DNA of 64,000 bases, from the NCBI GenBank assembly GCA_001768565.1, contig MEOE01000015.1, positions 1-64,000 on the forward strand. Direction: 5' to 3'. Numbering within the stretch: the first letter of the stretch is position 1; each line of letters opens with the position of its first letter. The notes beneath the pieces are model-generated. The model worked only from the letters and a program-made list of their open reading frames with translations. It had not been told where the DNA came from and ran no database searches. A program made the translations under genes and the position numbers. Positions 56,502 through 64,000 of this stretch are shown piece by piece. Source of the stretch: Bacteroidetes bacterium GWF2_33_16 (lineage in GTDB: Bacteria > Bacteroidota > Bacteroidia > Bacteroidales > UBA12077).

Positions 56502-57149
56502 CTAAATTGTTCGTTTAATAGCCATAATAGAAAGTAAATCAGCTGCTTTCTGAGCAACGTCAGACAATATTTCGATATGTAGGGTGAAATAACGTAAGTG
56601 AATTTTCTCACTTAGCTTCAATTGAATCATCTCCTGAAATACACGTCTTTTAATTGAAAGGGCTAACTTGTCAGCCTCCTTTTCATAAAGGTATACTCTA
56701 TGCAAATGTTCTTTTACAGATTCAGGATCTCTAAAATATGCCCTGGCGGCGGGAATTAATGAATCAATGGCAAAAACAGAAAGCTCTGATAGTTTTATTA
56801 AATCTTGATTAAGTTCGCTAGGAATTAAAGGTACTTCAACATCAAACTCAATTAAGTTTGATTTTGCCAAATCTATAATATTGTTTAGCTCTTCTAAAAG
56901 TTTTAAAATATCACCTCTAAGTTGAGGCATTAGAGACTGTGTATATAAGATATTCTCTATCTCTCTTTTCTTAATATCAGCATCTGAGGATAAATTGGCA
57001 ATTGTTTTAAGGTTATCCTCAAAATTTTCTCTTTTTCCTTGAAGATAATTTTTAACACCTTCTTTAAATATAAGGCTTCCTTGATCAATTAAGGTTAGAA
57101 ATTCCTCAATCAGATCAATTGACTTTTTAGCATTTTTAAAACTAAACAT
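56502..57149 (-). CDS. DUF47/PhoU-like phosphate transport regulator
   Basis: 215 residues from the ATG at 57149; the frame runs to a TTG at 57158, but MFSFKNAKK is the better start. It is an all-helical protein of the DUF47 (PhoU-like) family, which usually partners PiT transporters. Family features include the ILYTQSLMPQLRGDILKLLEELNNIID segment and EKEADKLALSIKRRVFQ, plus the C-terminal DVAQKAADLL. It is thought to sense or gate transport from the cytoplasmic side. It lies 3 bp upstream of the PiT fusion and is the first gene of the row. Confidence 0.93.
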   Translation of the reverse strand: MFSFKNAKKSIDLIEEFLTLIDQGSLIFKEGVKNYLQGKRENFEDNLKTIANLSSDADIKKREIENILYTQSLMPQLRGDILKLLEELNNIIDLAKSNLIEFDVEVPLIPSELNQDLIKLSELSVFAIDSLIPAARAYFRDPESVKEHLHRVYLYEKEADKLALSIKRRVFQEMIQLKLSEKIHLRYFTLHIEILSDVAQKAADLLSIMAIKRTI

Positions 57150-57158
57150 AGATTTCAA

Positions 57159-57589
57159 ATTTTAATTTCTAAAAGTGGTACCAAATTACAATATTATCTT
57201 TATACTGTTTTTGCTTTATAGTGTTCTCATTATTTATCCATTTCTTTTGTAGTGTTATTTATTTTGTTATTTATTTTATTTTTAATTTCTTACCTTCTAT
57301 TTGTAGTTTAATATTTAAGATCAAATTCAAACTTGTAGTATTTCTGTAGTATTTTTTTAATTAAAAATACTCAACTTGTAGTAATTAAATTCAAAAATAA
57401 AATTCCAAAACAACTAGATTTTTTATGTTAAATAATAAAATTAGATTCAAATAAGTATTTCGTTCTCATTTTATCAACGCAGGATTTGTAATTGATTTAT
57501 TGAATATATTATGCGGCGAATTACAATTTTCAACATCATAGATGAAGAAATAAGGAGATGTATTAACTATTTATATAATTATCACAAAA
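57159..57589. other. Control region of the phosphate operon, no gene seen
   Basis: A 483-bp AT-rich gap. A minus-strand TAATATTG (complement of 57189-57196) is a possible -7 element, about 40 bp before the DUF47 ATG. Several TTGTAGT-type heptamers are scattered from 57248 to 57383 (listed separately). The region 57400-57580 has no recognisable content. Confidence 0.5.
57334..57383. promoter_or_regulatory. Putative operator D: TGTAGTA repeats, 11-bp period
   Basis: TGTAGTA occurs at 57334-57340 and 57345-57351, exactly 11 bp apart, and again at 57377-57383 (32 bp further). Near-copies TGTAGTT (57302-57308) and TGTAGTG (57248-57254) lie nearer the gene. The heptamer shares five of seven bases with TGATGTA of the glucan locus. 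The predicted DNA-binding helices of the two regulators are nearly identical, so a related site is expected. Confidence 0.5.
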
Positions 57590-57590
57590 C

Positions 57591-57621
57591 AAAAAACCGA
57601 TGATTATCTCATCGGTTTTTT
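57591..57621 (-). terminator. Terminator of the WG-repeat gene
   Basis: ACCGATGA (57596-57603) pairs with TCATCGGT (57609-57616) around a 5-nt loop. On the minus strand the hairpin is followed by a T-run, 20 bp beyond the stop codon of the WG-repeat gene. A and T tracts flank both sides. Confidence 0.85.
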
Positions 57622-57641
57622 ATGCACTAGTCTATTATATC

Positions 57642-58697
57642 TTATTCTACTAAAGCAACATCTTTAACACTATCGAATTGAGGTTGAATAACCCATTCTC
57701 CATTTTGGTTTATTACCCCCCAAGCACCATCCTTTTTAACTGCAGCAAATCCATTCTTAAAATCACGGGCAGCTTCAAACTGAGGTTCAATAAACCAAGC
57801 CATTTGATTATTCAAAAAACCAATCTTCCCATTTACTGATGCCTGAGCAAGACCTTCCTTAAAATCATCCGTTTTGTCAGCGCTTTCAGGTCTTATTAAA
57901 TTACCAGATTTATCTGTATACCACCATTCATCATTTAACTTAACACGAGCCAATCCACTTTCAGCATCAAAGTTTTTTGCTGCAAGAAACTGTGGTTGAA
58001 TTACCCATTCTCCATTTGTATTAATGAATCCTATCAAATCTTTATTTTTTCGAGCCCAGGCCATGTCAGAGCTAAAATAACCTACTCCCGTAAATTGTGC
58101 CGGGATTACTACTTTACCATCAGAATTTATAAATCCAGAAAAACCTTTTGATGTTTCATAGGGAGCTAAACCTTCAGCAAAATCTTTCACTTTTTTAACA
58201 TCTGGCACATCAACAAATGATTCATTGCCATTTACATCAATTACAAAAAACTGATTTCCTTTTCTTACAACAGCACTACCATTATTAAAATCCGAAGCAA
58301 AATCGTATTGAAGAGGGATTGAAATTTTACCTTGGGTATTCATGTATCCCCACTTTTTGCCAATACGTACAGTCACTAATCCACTATTAAAACCACTTGG
58401 AAGATAGCCAAGTAAATCTTTTACAATTATGTCAGGATTTTCAAGATCAATTATTTCACCATTCAATGTAACAATTTTGTACGAGTTCTTTATAGAAAAA
58501 TACACCAGAGCTACGCCTTCATTAGAAAATTCGTAACATTTTTTAAACTGTGGTTCAATAATTATTTCCCCTTCAAGGTTAGCATAACCCCAAGTATCGG
58601 ACATAGGAGGTCGAACCTGAATAACATACGTTTGAGCATTTACTGAAACCCCCAGTACTATAACAAATAAAGCAAATAAGTTAATTTTTCTAATCAT
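57642..58697 (-). CDS. Exported WG-repeat (KWG) protein
   Basis: A 351-residue protein with a Sec signal peptide (LFALFVIVLGVSVNA). The rest consists of WG repeats of about 40-45 residues, such as WGYANLEGEIIIEPQFKKC, WGYMNTQGKISIPLQYD, IGFINTNGEWVIQPQF and WGVINQNGEWVIQPQFD. WG repeats form beta-rich structures of poorly known function, common in Bacteroidota. It is flanked by terminators on both sides, so monocistronic. Confidence 0.92.
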   Translation of the reverse strand: MIRKINLFALFVIVLGVSVNAQTYVIQVRPPMSDTWGYANLEGEIIIEPQFKKCYEFSNEGVALVYFSIKNSYKIVTLNGEIIDLENPDIIVKDLLGYLPSGFNSGLVTVRIGKKWGYMNTQGKISIPLQYDFASDFNNGSAVVRKGNQFFVIDVNGNESFVDVPDVKKVKDFAEGLAPYETSKGFSGFINSDGKVVIPAQFTGVGYFSSDMAWARKNKDLIGFINTNGEWVIQPQFLAAKNFDAESGLARVKLNDEWWYTDKSGNLIRPESADKTDDFKEGLAQASVNGKIGFLNNQMAWFIEPQFEAARDFKNGFAAVKKDGAWGVINQNGEWVIQPQFDSVKDVALVE

Positions 58698-58788
58698 GAT
58701 TATATAAAGTTTAGTTTTCTATAAATTAAAATTACATTTTTTGTTCACAAAATATGTACCACAACTAAACAAAATTTTATTAAACAAC

Positions 58789-58818
58789 AAAAAGCCGATG
58801 AGAAATCATCGGCTTTTT
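58789..58818 (-). terminator. Terminator downstream of the tRNA-Gly/tRNA-Leu unit
   Basis: A perfect 13-bp stem (58789-58801 with 58806-58818; AAGCCGATGA arm) and GAAA loop, directly after the tRNA-Leu 3' end on the minus strand. It ends the tRNA transcript. The CCGATGA/TCATCGG core is shared with the terminator at 57591-57621. Confidence 0.88.
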
Positions 58819-58819
58819 G

Positions 58820-58903
58820 TACCCGGGGCGGGACTTGAACCCGCACAGCCTAATGGCCACAGGATTTTAAGTCCTGCGTGTCTACCAATTCCACCACCTG
58901 GGC
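58820..58903 (-). tRNA. tRNA-Leu (UAA)
   Basis: An 84-nt class II tRNA on the minus strand. The anticodon loop is CTTAAAA, anticodon TAA. It has a long variable arm and the T-loop GGTTCAAGTCC. The acceptor is GCCCAGG paired with CCCGGGT, including one G-U and one A-C position. The 3' CCA is not encoded. Confidence 0.95.
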
Positions 58904-58920
58904 ATCAGTAATAAAAAAAG

Positions 58921-58993
<73 letters not shown>

Positions 58994-59077
58994 ATTTTGC
59001 GACTGCAAATATATCTAAAATTTTTGTTTCACAAAAAATTATTCTCAAAAAATGTGTTTGTTTTTCTTATTTCTTTG

Positions 59078-61693
59078 CTACAATCCTATATGTCGCTTAA
59101 TATCATTTAGTTTATTCAGAGCCTCAACGGGTGTAAGATTATTAATATCTAGCTTTCTAATCTCATCGCGAATTTGTTTGAGTACTGGATCATCTAACTG
59201 GAAAATTGTTGTTTGATAACCTTCGCGATGCTGAGCTATTTCGCCAACAGGTTTTGCCAAAGAATCCTTTTGTCCCGATTTTTCGAGATCTCTAAGAATT
59301 TCATTTGCTCTATTTACAACGCTTTTGGGCATACCTGCCATTTGTGCAACATGTATACCAAAGCTATGCTCGCTCCCTCCTCTTTTCAGTTTTCTCAGAA
59401 AAATCACCTTATCATTAAGCTCCTTTATCGATACATTATAATTTTTTATCTTGTCAAATGATTTTTCCATTTCATTTAACTCATGGTAATGGGTTGCAAA
59501 AAGTGTTTTTGCTTTTGCTGTAGGATGTTCGTGAATATACTCGGCCATAGCCCATGCAATTGAAATACCATCATAAGTACTTGTTCCACGGCCAATTTCA
59601 TCAAGCAAAATCAAACTTCGATGAGATAGGTTATTAAGAATACTTGCTGCCTCATGCATTTCGACCATAAATGTTGATTCTCCCAACGATATATTATCTG
59701 ATGCACCTACACGTGTAAATATCTTGTCAACCAAGCCTATCTTAGCAGATTCGGCAGGTACATAGCTTCCAATCTGGGCAAGCAAAACTATCAGTGCGGT
59801 TTGGCGCAACAATGCAGATTTACCCGACATATTTGGTCCAGTAATCATAATAATTTGTTGCTGATCATTATCGAGTAGAATGTCATTTGCAATATAGGGC
59901 TCATCTATAGGTAACATTTGTTCTATTACCGGATGCCTACCTTCTTTAATCTCAATAACATCGGTATTATTTATTTCGGGTCTATTATATTTATTCGCTT
60001 CGGCTATAATTGCAAATGATAGCAAACAATCTAGCTTTGCTATTAGAAATGCATTTAGCTGAATACCCTGTATATAATCGGTTAAACTGGATACCAAATC
60101 TAAAAACAACTGGTTTTCGATCTCAAGTGCTTTCTCTTCTGCTCCTAAAATTTTTGTTTCATATTCTTTAAGCTCTTCGGTAATATAGCGTTCGGCACTT
60201 ACTAAGGTCTGTTTCCTAATCCATTCAACCGGAACTTTATCTTTGTGTGTATTTCTAACCTCAATATAATACCCGAAAACATTATTAAAACTAATCTTTA
60301 ATGATGTTATTCCTGTTCGTTCTATCTCCCGTTGTTGAATCTGAGCCAGAAAATCCTTTCCTGAATATGCCAGCTTACGGTATTCATCTAACTCAGCAGA
60401 CACTCCACTTGCTATATAATTACCTTTACTTAACAAAACAGATGCTTCGGGCATTAATTCCTTTTCTATTCTATCGCGTATTGCAAAACATGGATTAAGC
60501 TGATCGCCAATTTTTAAAAGTGCTGCATCACCAGATTCGAGACAAGCTTGTTTAATAGGCTGGATGGCTGTTAAAGCTATCTTTAACTGAACTACTTCGC
60601 GCGGATTAACTCTGCCAGTAGCCACTTTAGATATAATTCGCTCCAAATCACCAATATTTTTAACATGCTCTGAAAGCAAATCTCTAAAATCGTCATTATT
60701 AATAAGATATTCAACCACATCGTGTCGCTCCTTAATAGGCTTTTCTTCTTTAAGAGGCAATGCAACCCATCGTTTTAACATTCGGGCTCCCATGGGAGAT
60801 AATGTGCGATCAATAACATCAATCAATGTTTTTGCACCTTCGTTAATGGAATAAAATAATTCCAGATTACGAATTGTAAACTTATCGAGCCATACATAAT
60901 GCTCTTCTTCGATTCGTGAAAGTGATGATATATGTTGAGTTTTGTCGTGATGAGTTAATTCAAGATATTGCAAAATGGCACCTGCAGCAATTATTCCAAA
61001 ACGCAGGTTATGCACACCAAATCCTTTTAAAGAAGCTGTCTGAAACTTCTTAAGTAATTTCTCTGTTGTATTTTCTTCGGTAAAAACCCATTCATCGAGC
61101 TTCGAAATATAAAATTTATCACCAAACTGCTCCTTAAACTGTTGTTGCTTACTTCTCTCGCATAAAACCTCCTTGGGTTGAAAGCTGCTCAATAACTTAT
61201 CTATATACTCAAAAGTACCTTCGGCAGTAAGAAACTCTCCGGTTGAAATATCCAGAAATGCAACGCCAGCAATATTTTTTTCGAGATGTACAGAAGCCAG
61301 AAAATTATTCTCACGACGCTCAAGCACATTATCGTTTAACGAAACACCCGGAGTAACAAGCTCTGTAACTCCACGTTTAACTATGTTTTTTGTTTTTTTT
61401 GGGTCTTCGAGCTGTTCACAAATAGCAACTCGTTGCCCTGCTCTCACCAATTTTGGAAGATAGGTATCAATTGCATGATAAGGTACACCGGCCAACTCGA
61501 CAAACTGAGCTGAGCCATTTGCTCTTCTTGTTAAGGTAATTCCTAGTATTTCAGAAGCTTTAATAGCATCTTCGCCAAAAGTTTCATAAAAATCGCCTAC
61601 CCGAAACAACAATATGGCGTCAGGATGTTTCCTTTTGATCTCATAATATTGTTTCATTAAGGGAGTTTCGGCGTATTTCTGCTCTATAGACAA
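59078..61693 (-). CDS. mutS: DNA mismatch repair protein MutS
   Basis: An 871-residue mismatch-recognition ATPase. The mismatch-wedging motif is F35-Y-E37 in [10 protein letters not shown]. Connector, lever and clamp domains follow. The ATPase has Walker [15 protein letters not shown], Walker [17 protein letters not shown] and the signature ATHYHEL. Length is typical of MutS1. The start appears to be TTG: it leaves the usual short lead before TPLMKQY, whereas the first ATG would begin inside that conserved block. The tRNA-Gly gene lies 84 bp downstream on the same strand. Confidence 0.97.
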   Translation of the reverse strand: MSIEQKYAETPLMKQYYEIKRKHPDAILLFRVGDFYETFGEDAIKASEILGITLTRRANGSAQFVELAGVPYHAIDTYLPKLVRAGQRVAICEQLEDPKKTKNIVKRGVTELVTPGVSLNDNVLERRENNFLASVHLEKNIAGVAFLDISTGEFLTAEGTFEYIDKLLSSFQPKEVLCERSKQQQFKEQFGDKFYISKLDEWVFTEENTTEKLLKKFQTASLKGFGVHNLRFGIIAAGAILQYLELTHHDKTQHISSLSRIEEEHYVWLDKFTIRNLELFYSINEGAKTLIDVIDRTLSPMGARMLKRWVALPLKEEKPIKERHDVVEYLINNDDFRDLLSEHVKNIGDLERIISKVATGRVNPREVVQLKIALTAIQPIKQACLESGDAALLKIGDQLNPCFAIRDRIEKELMPEASVLLSKGNYIASGVSAELDEYRKLAYSGKDFLAQIQQREIERTGITSLKISFNNVFGYYIEVRNTHKDKVPVEWIRKQTLVSAERYITEELKEYETKILGAEEKALEIENQLFLDLVSSLTDYIQGIQLNAFLIAKLDCLLSFAIIAEANKYNRPEINNTDVIEIKEGRHPVIEQMLPIDEPYIANDILLDNDQQQIIMITGPNMSGKSALLRQTALIVLLAQIGSYVPAESAKIGLVDKIFTRVGASDNISLGESTFMVEMHEAASILNNLSHRSLILLDEIGRGTSTYDGISIAWAMAEYIHEHPTAKAKTLFATHYHELNEMEKSFDKIKNYNVSIKELNDKVIFLRKLKRGGSEHSFGIHVAQMAGMPKSVVNRANEILRDLEKSGQKDSLAKPVGEIAQHREGYQTTIFQLDDPVLKQIRDEIRKLDINNLTPVEALNKLNDIKRHIGL

Positions 61694-62075
61694 ATCTTTT
61701 TATTTTATTTATGCAAGTAAAAATAAAGCTAATCAATCATTTTTAATAATGATTATCTTTTGTTTTTTCAACAATGTACCAATAGGTAATAATTAATTTA
61801 TGTATCGAATTCCAAAAAAAATAGCCCTTGGGGTTACAAGGACTATTAGCAATCATTCTTTTAGGTAAAATCTTTTTTAGGTAGATTTTGTTGCAGGTAA
61901 AAGTAACAAAATTTTGAAAAAACAGAAAAAGTTAGTTAAAAAAGTTCAAAAAAGTTTTTAATCCCTTCAGAAGTATACTATGTCAAAGTGGTTTAACTAA
62001 TTAAGCTTATAACAAATTAGATAAATTGGATTTTTTAGCCTCATCGACACATAATTAAATAGAAAAACCATGATA
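61694..62075. other. Divergent intergenic region between mutS and saccharopine dehydrogenase genes
   Basis: A 446-bp gap (to 62139) with no open frame of gene quality. It contains a terminator-like hairpin oriented with mutS (61814-61847) and a promoter-overlapping inverted repeat near 62076-62106, listed separately. Confidence 0.6.
61814..61847 (-). terminator. Orphan terminator-like hairpin upstream of mutS
   Basis: AATAGCCCTTG (61820-61830) pairs with CAAGGACTATT (61837-61847) with one mismatch. Read on the minus strand, seven Ts follow. No gene lies upstream on that strand, so this may end a small RNA or act as a leader attenuator of mutS. Confidence 0.5.
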
Positions 62076-62106
62076 AAAACTATTTTTCAATGCTAAAAAT
62101 AGTTTT
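62076..62106 (+). promoter_or_regulatory. Perfect 12-bp inverted repeat overlapping the saccharopine dehydrogenase promoter
   Basis: AAAACTATTTTT (62076-62087) and AAAAATAGTTTT (62095-62106) are perfectly complementary with a 7-bp spacer. A -7-like TACATTAG begins at 62106, so the repeat spans the region between the expected -33 and -7 elements. This position suits a repressor operator. Confidence 0.55.
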
Positions 62107-62139
62107 ACATTAGCACAACAAAATAATTACAATCACACT

Positions 62140-63477
62140 ATGAAAAAAATATTAATTCTGGGAGCAGGATTATCCTCATCGAGTATGATAAAATACCTGC
62201 TTGGTCATTCTGAAGAACATAACTGGAAAGTTAGAGTTGGCGATATGTCACTTGAAGTTGCAAAACGAAAAATTGCAAATCATATAAACGGAGAAGCTAT
62301 TGAGTTTGACATTTTCAACGAGAAACAACGTCATGACGAAATTCAAAAAGCTGATGTTGTTATATCGATGTTACCAGCAAGATTCCATTATCTAGCAGCA
62401 GAAAAATGCGTTGAATTCGGCAAACATATGGTAACTGCATCCTATGTATCAAAAGAAATAAAAGCATTGCACGAACAAGCCCTGGCAAAGAATATTTTAT
62501 TACTAAACGAAATAGGTGTTGATCCAGGTATTGATCATATGTCAGCTATGAAAGTGATTGATGAGATTAAGGCCAAAGGTGGCGAAATGCTTTCGTTTAA
62601 ATCAAGTACGGGTGGTTTGGTTGCACCAGAATATGATAATAACCCATGGAATTATAAATTTACATGGAATCCAAGAAACGTGGTTGTTGCAGGCCAATCG
62701 GTTGCACAATATATTGATCATGGACAGTTGAAATATATTCCTTACCACAAACTATTTACCCGAACAGAAAAAATGTCGGTACTTGATTTGGGGGAGTTTG
62801 AGATGTACCCAAACAGAGATTCATTAAGCTACCGCGAAACTTACGGTTTAGAAAATATACCAACCCTATTGAGAGGCACACTTCGTCGTTCAGGTTATTG
62901 CGCCGGATGGAATGTCTTTGTTCAATTAGGAGCTACAGATGACACCTATGTAGTTGAGAATTCGGAAAACATGACATACAGAGATTTTATCAATAGTTTT
63001 CTTCCTTATGATCTGAATGATACTGTTGAGCAAAAACTTGCCAAATATGTAGGTATTGATATGAAATCAGAAACCATGAAACGACTGGAATGGCTTGGTA
63101 TATTTGAAAAACACAAGATCGGTTTACCCAATTCTACACCTGCACAGATTTTACAGAAACTGCTCGAAGAAAAATGGGCACTTGGACCAGAAGATAAAGA
63201 TATGATTGTAATGCAGCATCAGTTTGACTTCAGATTAAAGGACAAAACCAAACGTATTACTTCTTCACTTGTTGTTAAAGGACAAGATACAGTTCATACT
63301 GCAATGTCTATAACTGTTGGTGTACCCGTTGCTATTGCCACAAAACTTTTGCTTACAGGCAAATTAACTAATCGTGGAGTAGTTGTTCCCATTATGAAAG
63401 ATGTATACGAGCCTGTATTAAAAGAACTGGAGCAATTTGGAATTAATTTTATAGAAGAAGAACAAGATTTAGATTAA
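62140..63477 (+). CDS. Saccharopine dehydrogenase family protein
   Basis: A 445-residue cytoplasmic oxidoreductase. The N-terminal nucleotide loop is ILGAGLSSSSMIKYL. ADVVISMLPARFHYLAAEKCVEFGKH and LLNEIGVDPGIDHMSAM are conserved blocks of the saccharopine reductase/dehydrogenase fold, and SFKSSTGGLVAPEYDNNPWNYKFTWNPRNV follows as in glutamate-forming saccharopine dehydrogenases. It would act in lysine breakdown or a related aminoadipate step, though the family also includes carboxynorspermidine-type enzymes. A strong terminator lies just downstream, so it is likely monocistronic. Confidence 0.93.
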   Translation: MKKILILGAGLSSSSMIKYLLGHSEEHNWKVRVGDMSLEVAKRKIANHINGEAIEFDIFNEKQRHDEIQKADVVISMLPARFHYLAAEKCVEFGKHMVTASYVSKEIKALHEQALAKNILLLNEIGVDPGIDHMSAMKVIDEIKAKGGEMLSFKSSTGGLVAPEYDNNPWNYKFTWNPRNVVVAGQSVAQYIDHGQLKYIPYHKLFTRTEKMSVLDLGEFEMYPNRDSLSYRETYGLENIPTLLRGTLRRSGYCAGWNVFVQLGATDDTYVVENSENMTYRDFINSFLPYDLNDTVEQKLAKYVGIDMKSETMKRLEWLGIFEKHKIGLPNSTPAQILQKLLEEKWALGPEDKDMIVMQHQFDFRLKDKTKRITSSLVVKGQDTVHTAMSITVGVPVAIATKLLLTGKLTNRGVVVPIMKDVYEPVLKELEQFGINFIEEEQDLD

Positions 63478-63498
63478 TATCTAATCTACTATATTTAT

Positions 63499-63546
63499 CC
63501 GCCAAGATACTCAGTCAACATGATGAGTGTTTTGGCGGTTTTATTT
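63499..63546 (+). terminator. Terminator after the saccharopine dehydrogenase gene
   Basis: A 15-bp stem (63499-63513 with 63524-63538; CCGCCAA and TTGGCGG at the base, three G-U pairs) with a 10-nt loop, followed by TTTTATTTT. It lies 21 bp after the stop codon. Confidence 0.92.
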
Positions 63547-63608
63547 TCGTACAATTTAATAATCCCTTCCCAAAATAAACATTATATTTATTCATTAATT
63601 TAGTGGAT

Positions 63609-64000
63609 ATGAAAATCAAGCCATTTAAACTAGAACAATATTTTGCCAGATATGAGTTTACTGCACCTTATTTATTATCATGCTCTGATTGCGAGGCGTT
63701 ATCATTAGAAGAACTTTTAGCACTTGCAGACCCTGATTCGCTTAATTTGTGGAACAGCCTTAAACTAGGTTACACCGAATCGCAGGGTCACCCGGTTTTA
63801 AGAGAAGAAATATCAAGACTTTACAATACAATTAAACCAAATCATGTATTAACAATAACTCCAGAGGAAGGCATTTTTATTGCCATGAATACCATCCTCG
63901 AAAAAGGAGATCATATTGTTACAACGTTTCCCGGCTATCAATCACTGTATGAGGTTGCAAATTCGATTGGGTGTGAAATCTCGAAATGGATTCCTACAGA
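63609..64000 (+). CDS. PLP-dependent class I/II aminotransferase, 5' part only
   Basis: The gene runs off the window; 130 codons are visible. MKIKPFKLEQYFARYEFTAP begins a fold-type I aminotransferase. GYTESQGHPVLREEISRLY is the usual substrate-loop region, followed by the ITPEEGIFIAMNTIL segment and DHIVTTFPGYQSLYEVA. The PLP lysine lies outside the window. The N-terminal pattern resembles a subgroup of aspartate/tyrosine-like aminotransferases. The substrate cannot be stated. Confidence 0.88.
   Translation, partial: MKIKPFKLEQYFARYEFTAPYLLSCSDCEALSLEELLALADPDSLNLWNSLKLGYTESQGHPVLREEISRLYNTIKPNHVLTITPEEGIFIAMNTILEKGDHIVTTFPGYQSLYEVANSIGCEISKWIPT

Overview
The window is AT-rich DNA from a free-living member of the Bacteroidota, most likely a Marinilabiliales/Prolixibacteraceae-like marine or sediment polysaccharide degrader. 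The evidence is a SusC/SusD pair, Por (type IX) secretion C-terminal domains on secreted hydrolases, abundant lipoproteins, promoters resembling TAnnTTTG, weak ribosome binding sites, and several genes that appear to start at TTG. The species cannot be named from the sequence alone.

Layout. 1-3.05 kb: tRNA-Phe, an M16 zinc peptidase, a class I O-methyltransferase and a DUF4384 exported protein. 3.2-9.8 kb: a mannoside module with a GH2 beta-mannosidase, a GH92 alpha-mannosidase and a Gfo/Idh/MocA oxidoreductase. 10.2-39.5 kb: a large beta-1,3-glucan (laminarin-type) utilisation locus. It holds a GH3-CBM6 enzyme with a secretion tag, a membrane-spanning Reg_prop/Y_Y_Y regulator with a LuxR-like helix-turn-helix (HTH), a PKD lipoprotein (probable surface glycan-binding protein), SusC, SusD, GH16-CBM6, a second GH3, a sugar porter, a GH158-like enzyme, a GH149-like beta-1,3-oligoglucan phosphorylase, GH17, a GPH symporter, a FucP/GluP-type permease and a ROK glucokinase. 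Together they cover capture, surface cleavage, import, phosphorolysis or hydrolysis, and glucose phosphorylation. 39.5-44 kb: a FabH-like ketoacyl synthase, an M28 peptidase and an S37 peptidase. 44-48 kb: a PHP-like membrane protein and a tandem-duplicated adenylate kinase. 48.1-57.2 kb (minus strand): a probable phosphate locus with DUF47/PhoU-like protein, a PiT phosphate transporter fused to a DNA-binding domain, an OprP/O-type porin, a lamin-tail lipoprotein, an SdiA-regulated-type propeller lipoprotein, a divergent hypothetical protein, a CYTH protein and a DASS transporter. 57.6-64 kb: a WG-repeat protein, tRNA-Leu, tRNA-Gly, MutS, saccharopine dehydrogenase and the start of an aminotransferase.

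The main discoveries are linked. (1) The PiT transporter carries, in one uninterrupted reading frame, a coiled coil and a LuxR-like HTH, so it looks like a transporter that is also a transcription factor. (2) The same coiled-coil/HTH module ends the glucan-locus regulator, which has a periplasmic propeller sensor but no histidine kinase. (3) Three promoters in the glucan locus carry the exact heptamer TGATGTA three times at a strict 11-bp period, placed about 33 bp upstream of a TAnnTTTG-like element. A related heptamer, TGTAGTA, occurs at the same 11-bp period upstream of the phosphate operon. I infer a family of membrane-tethered one-component regulators that bind helical-phase direct repeats.
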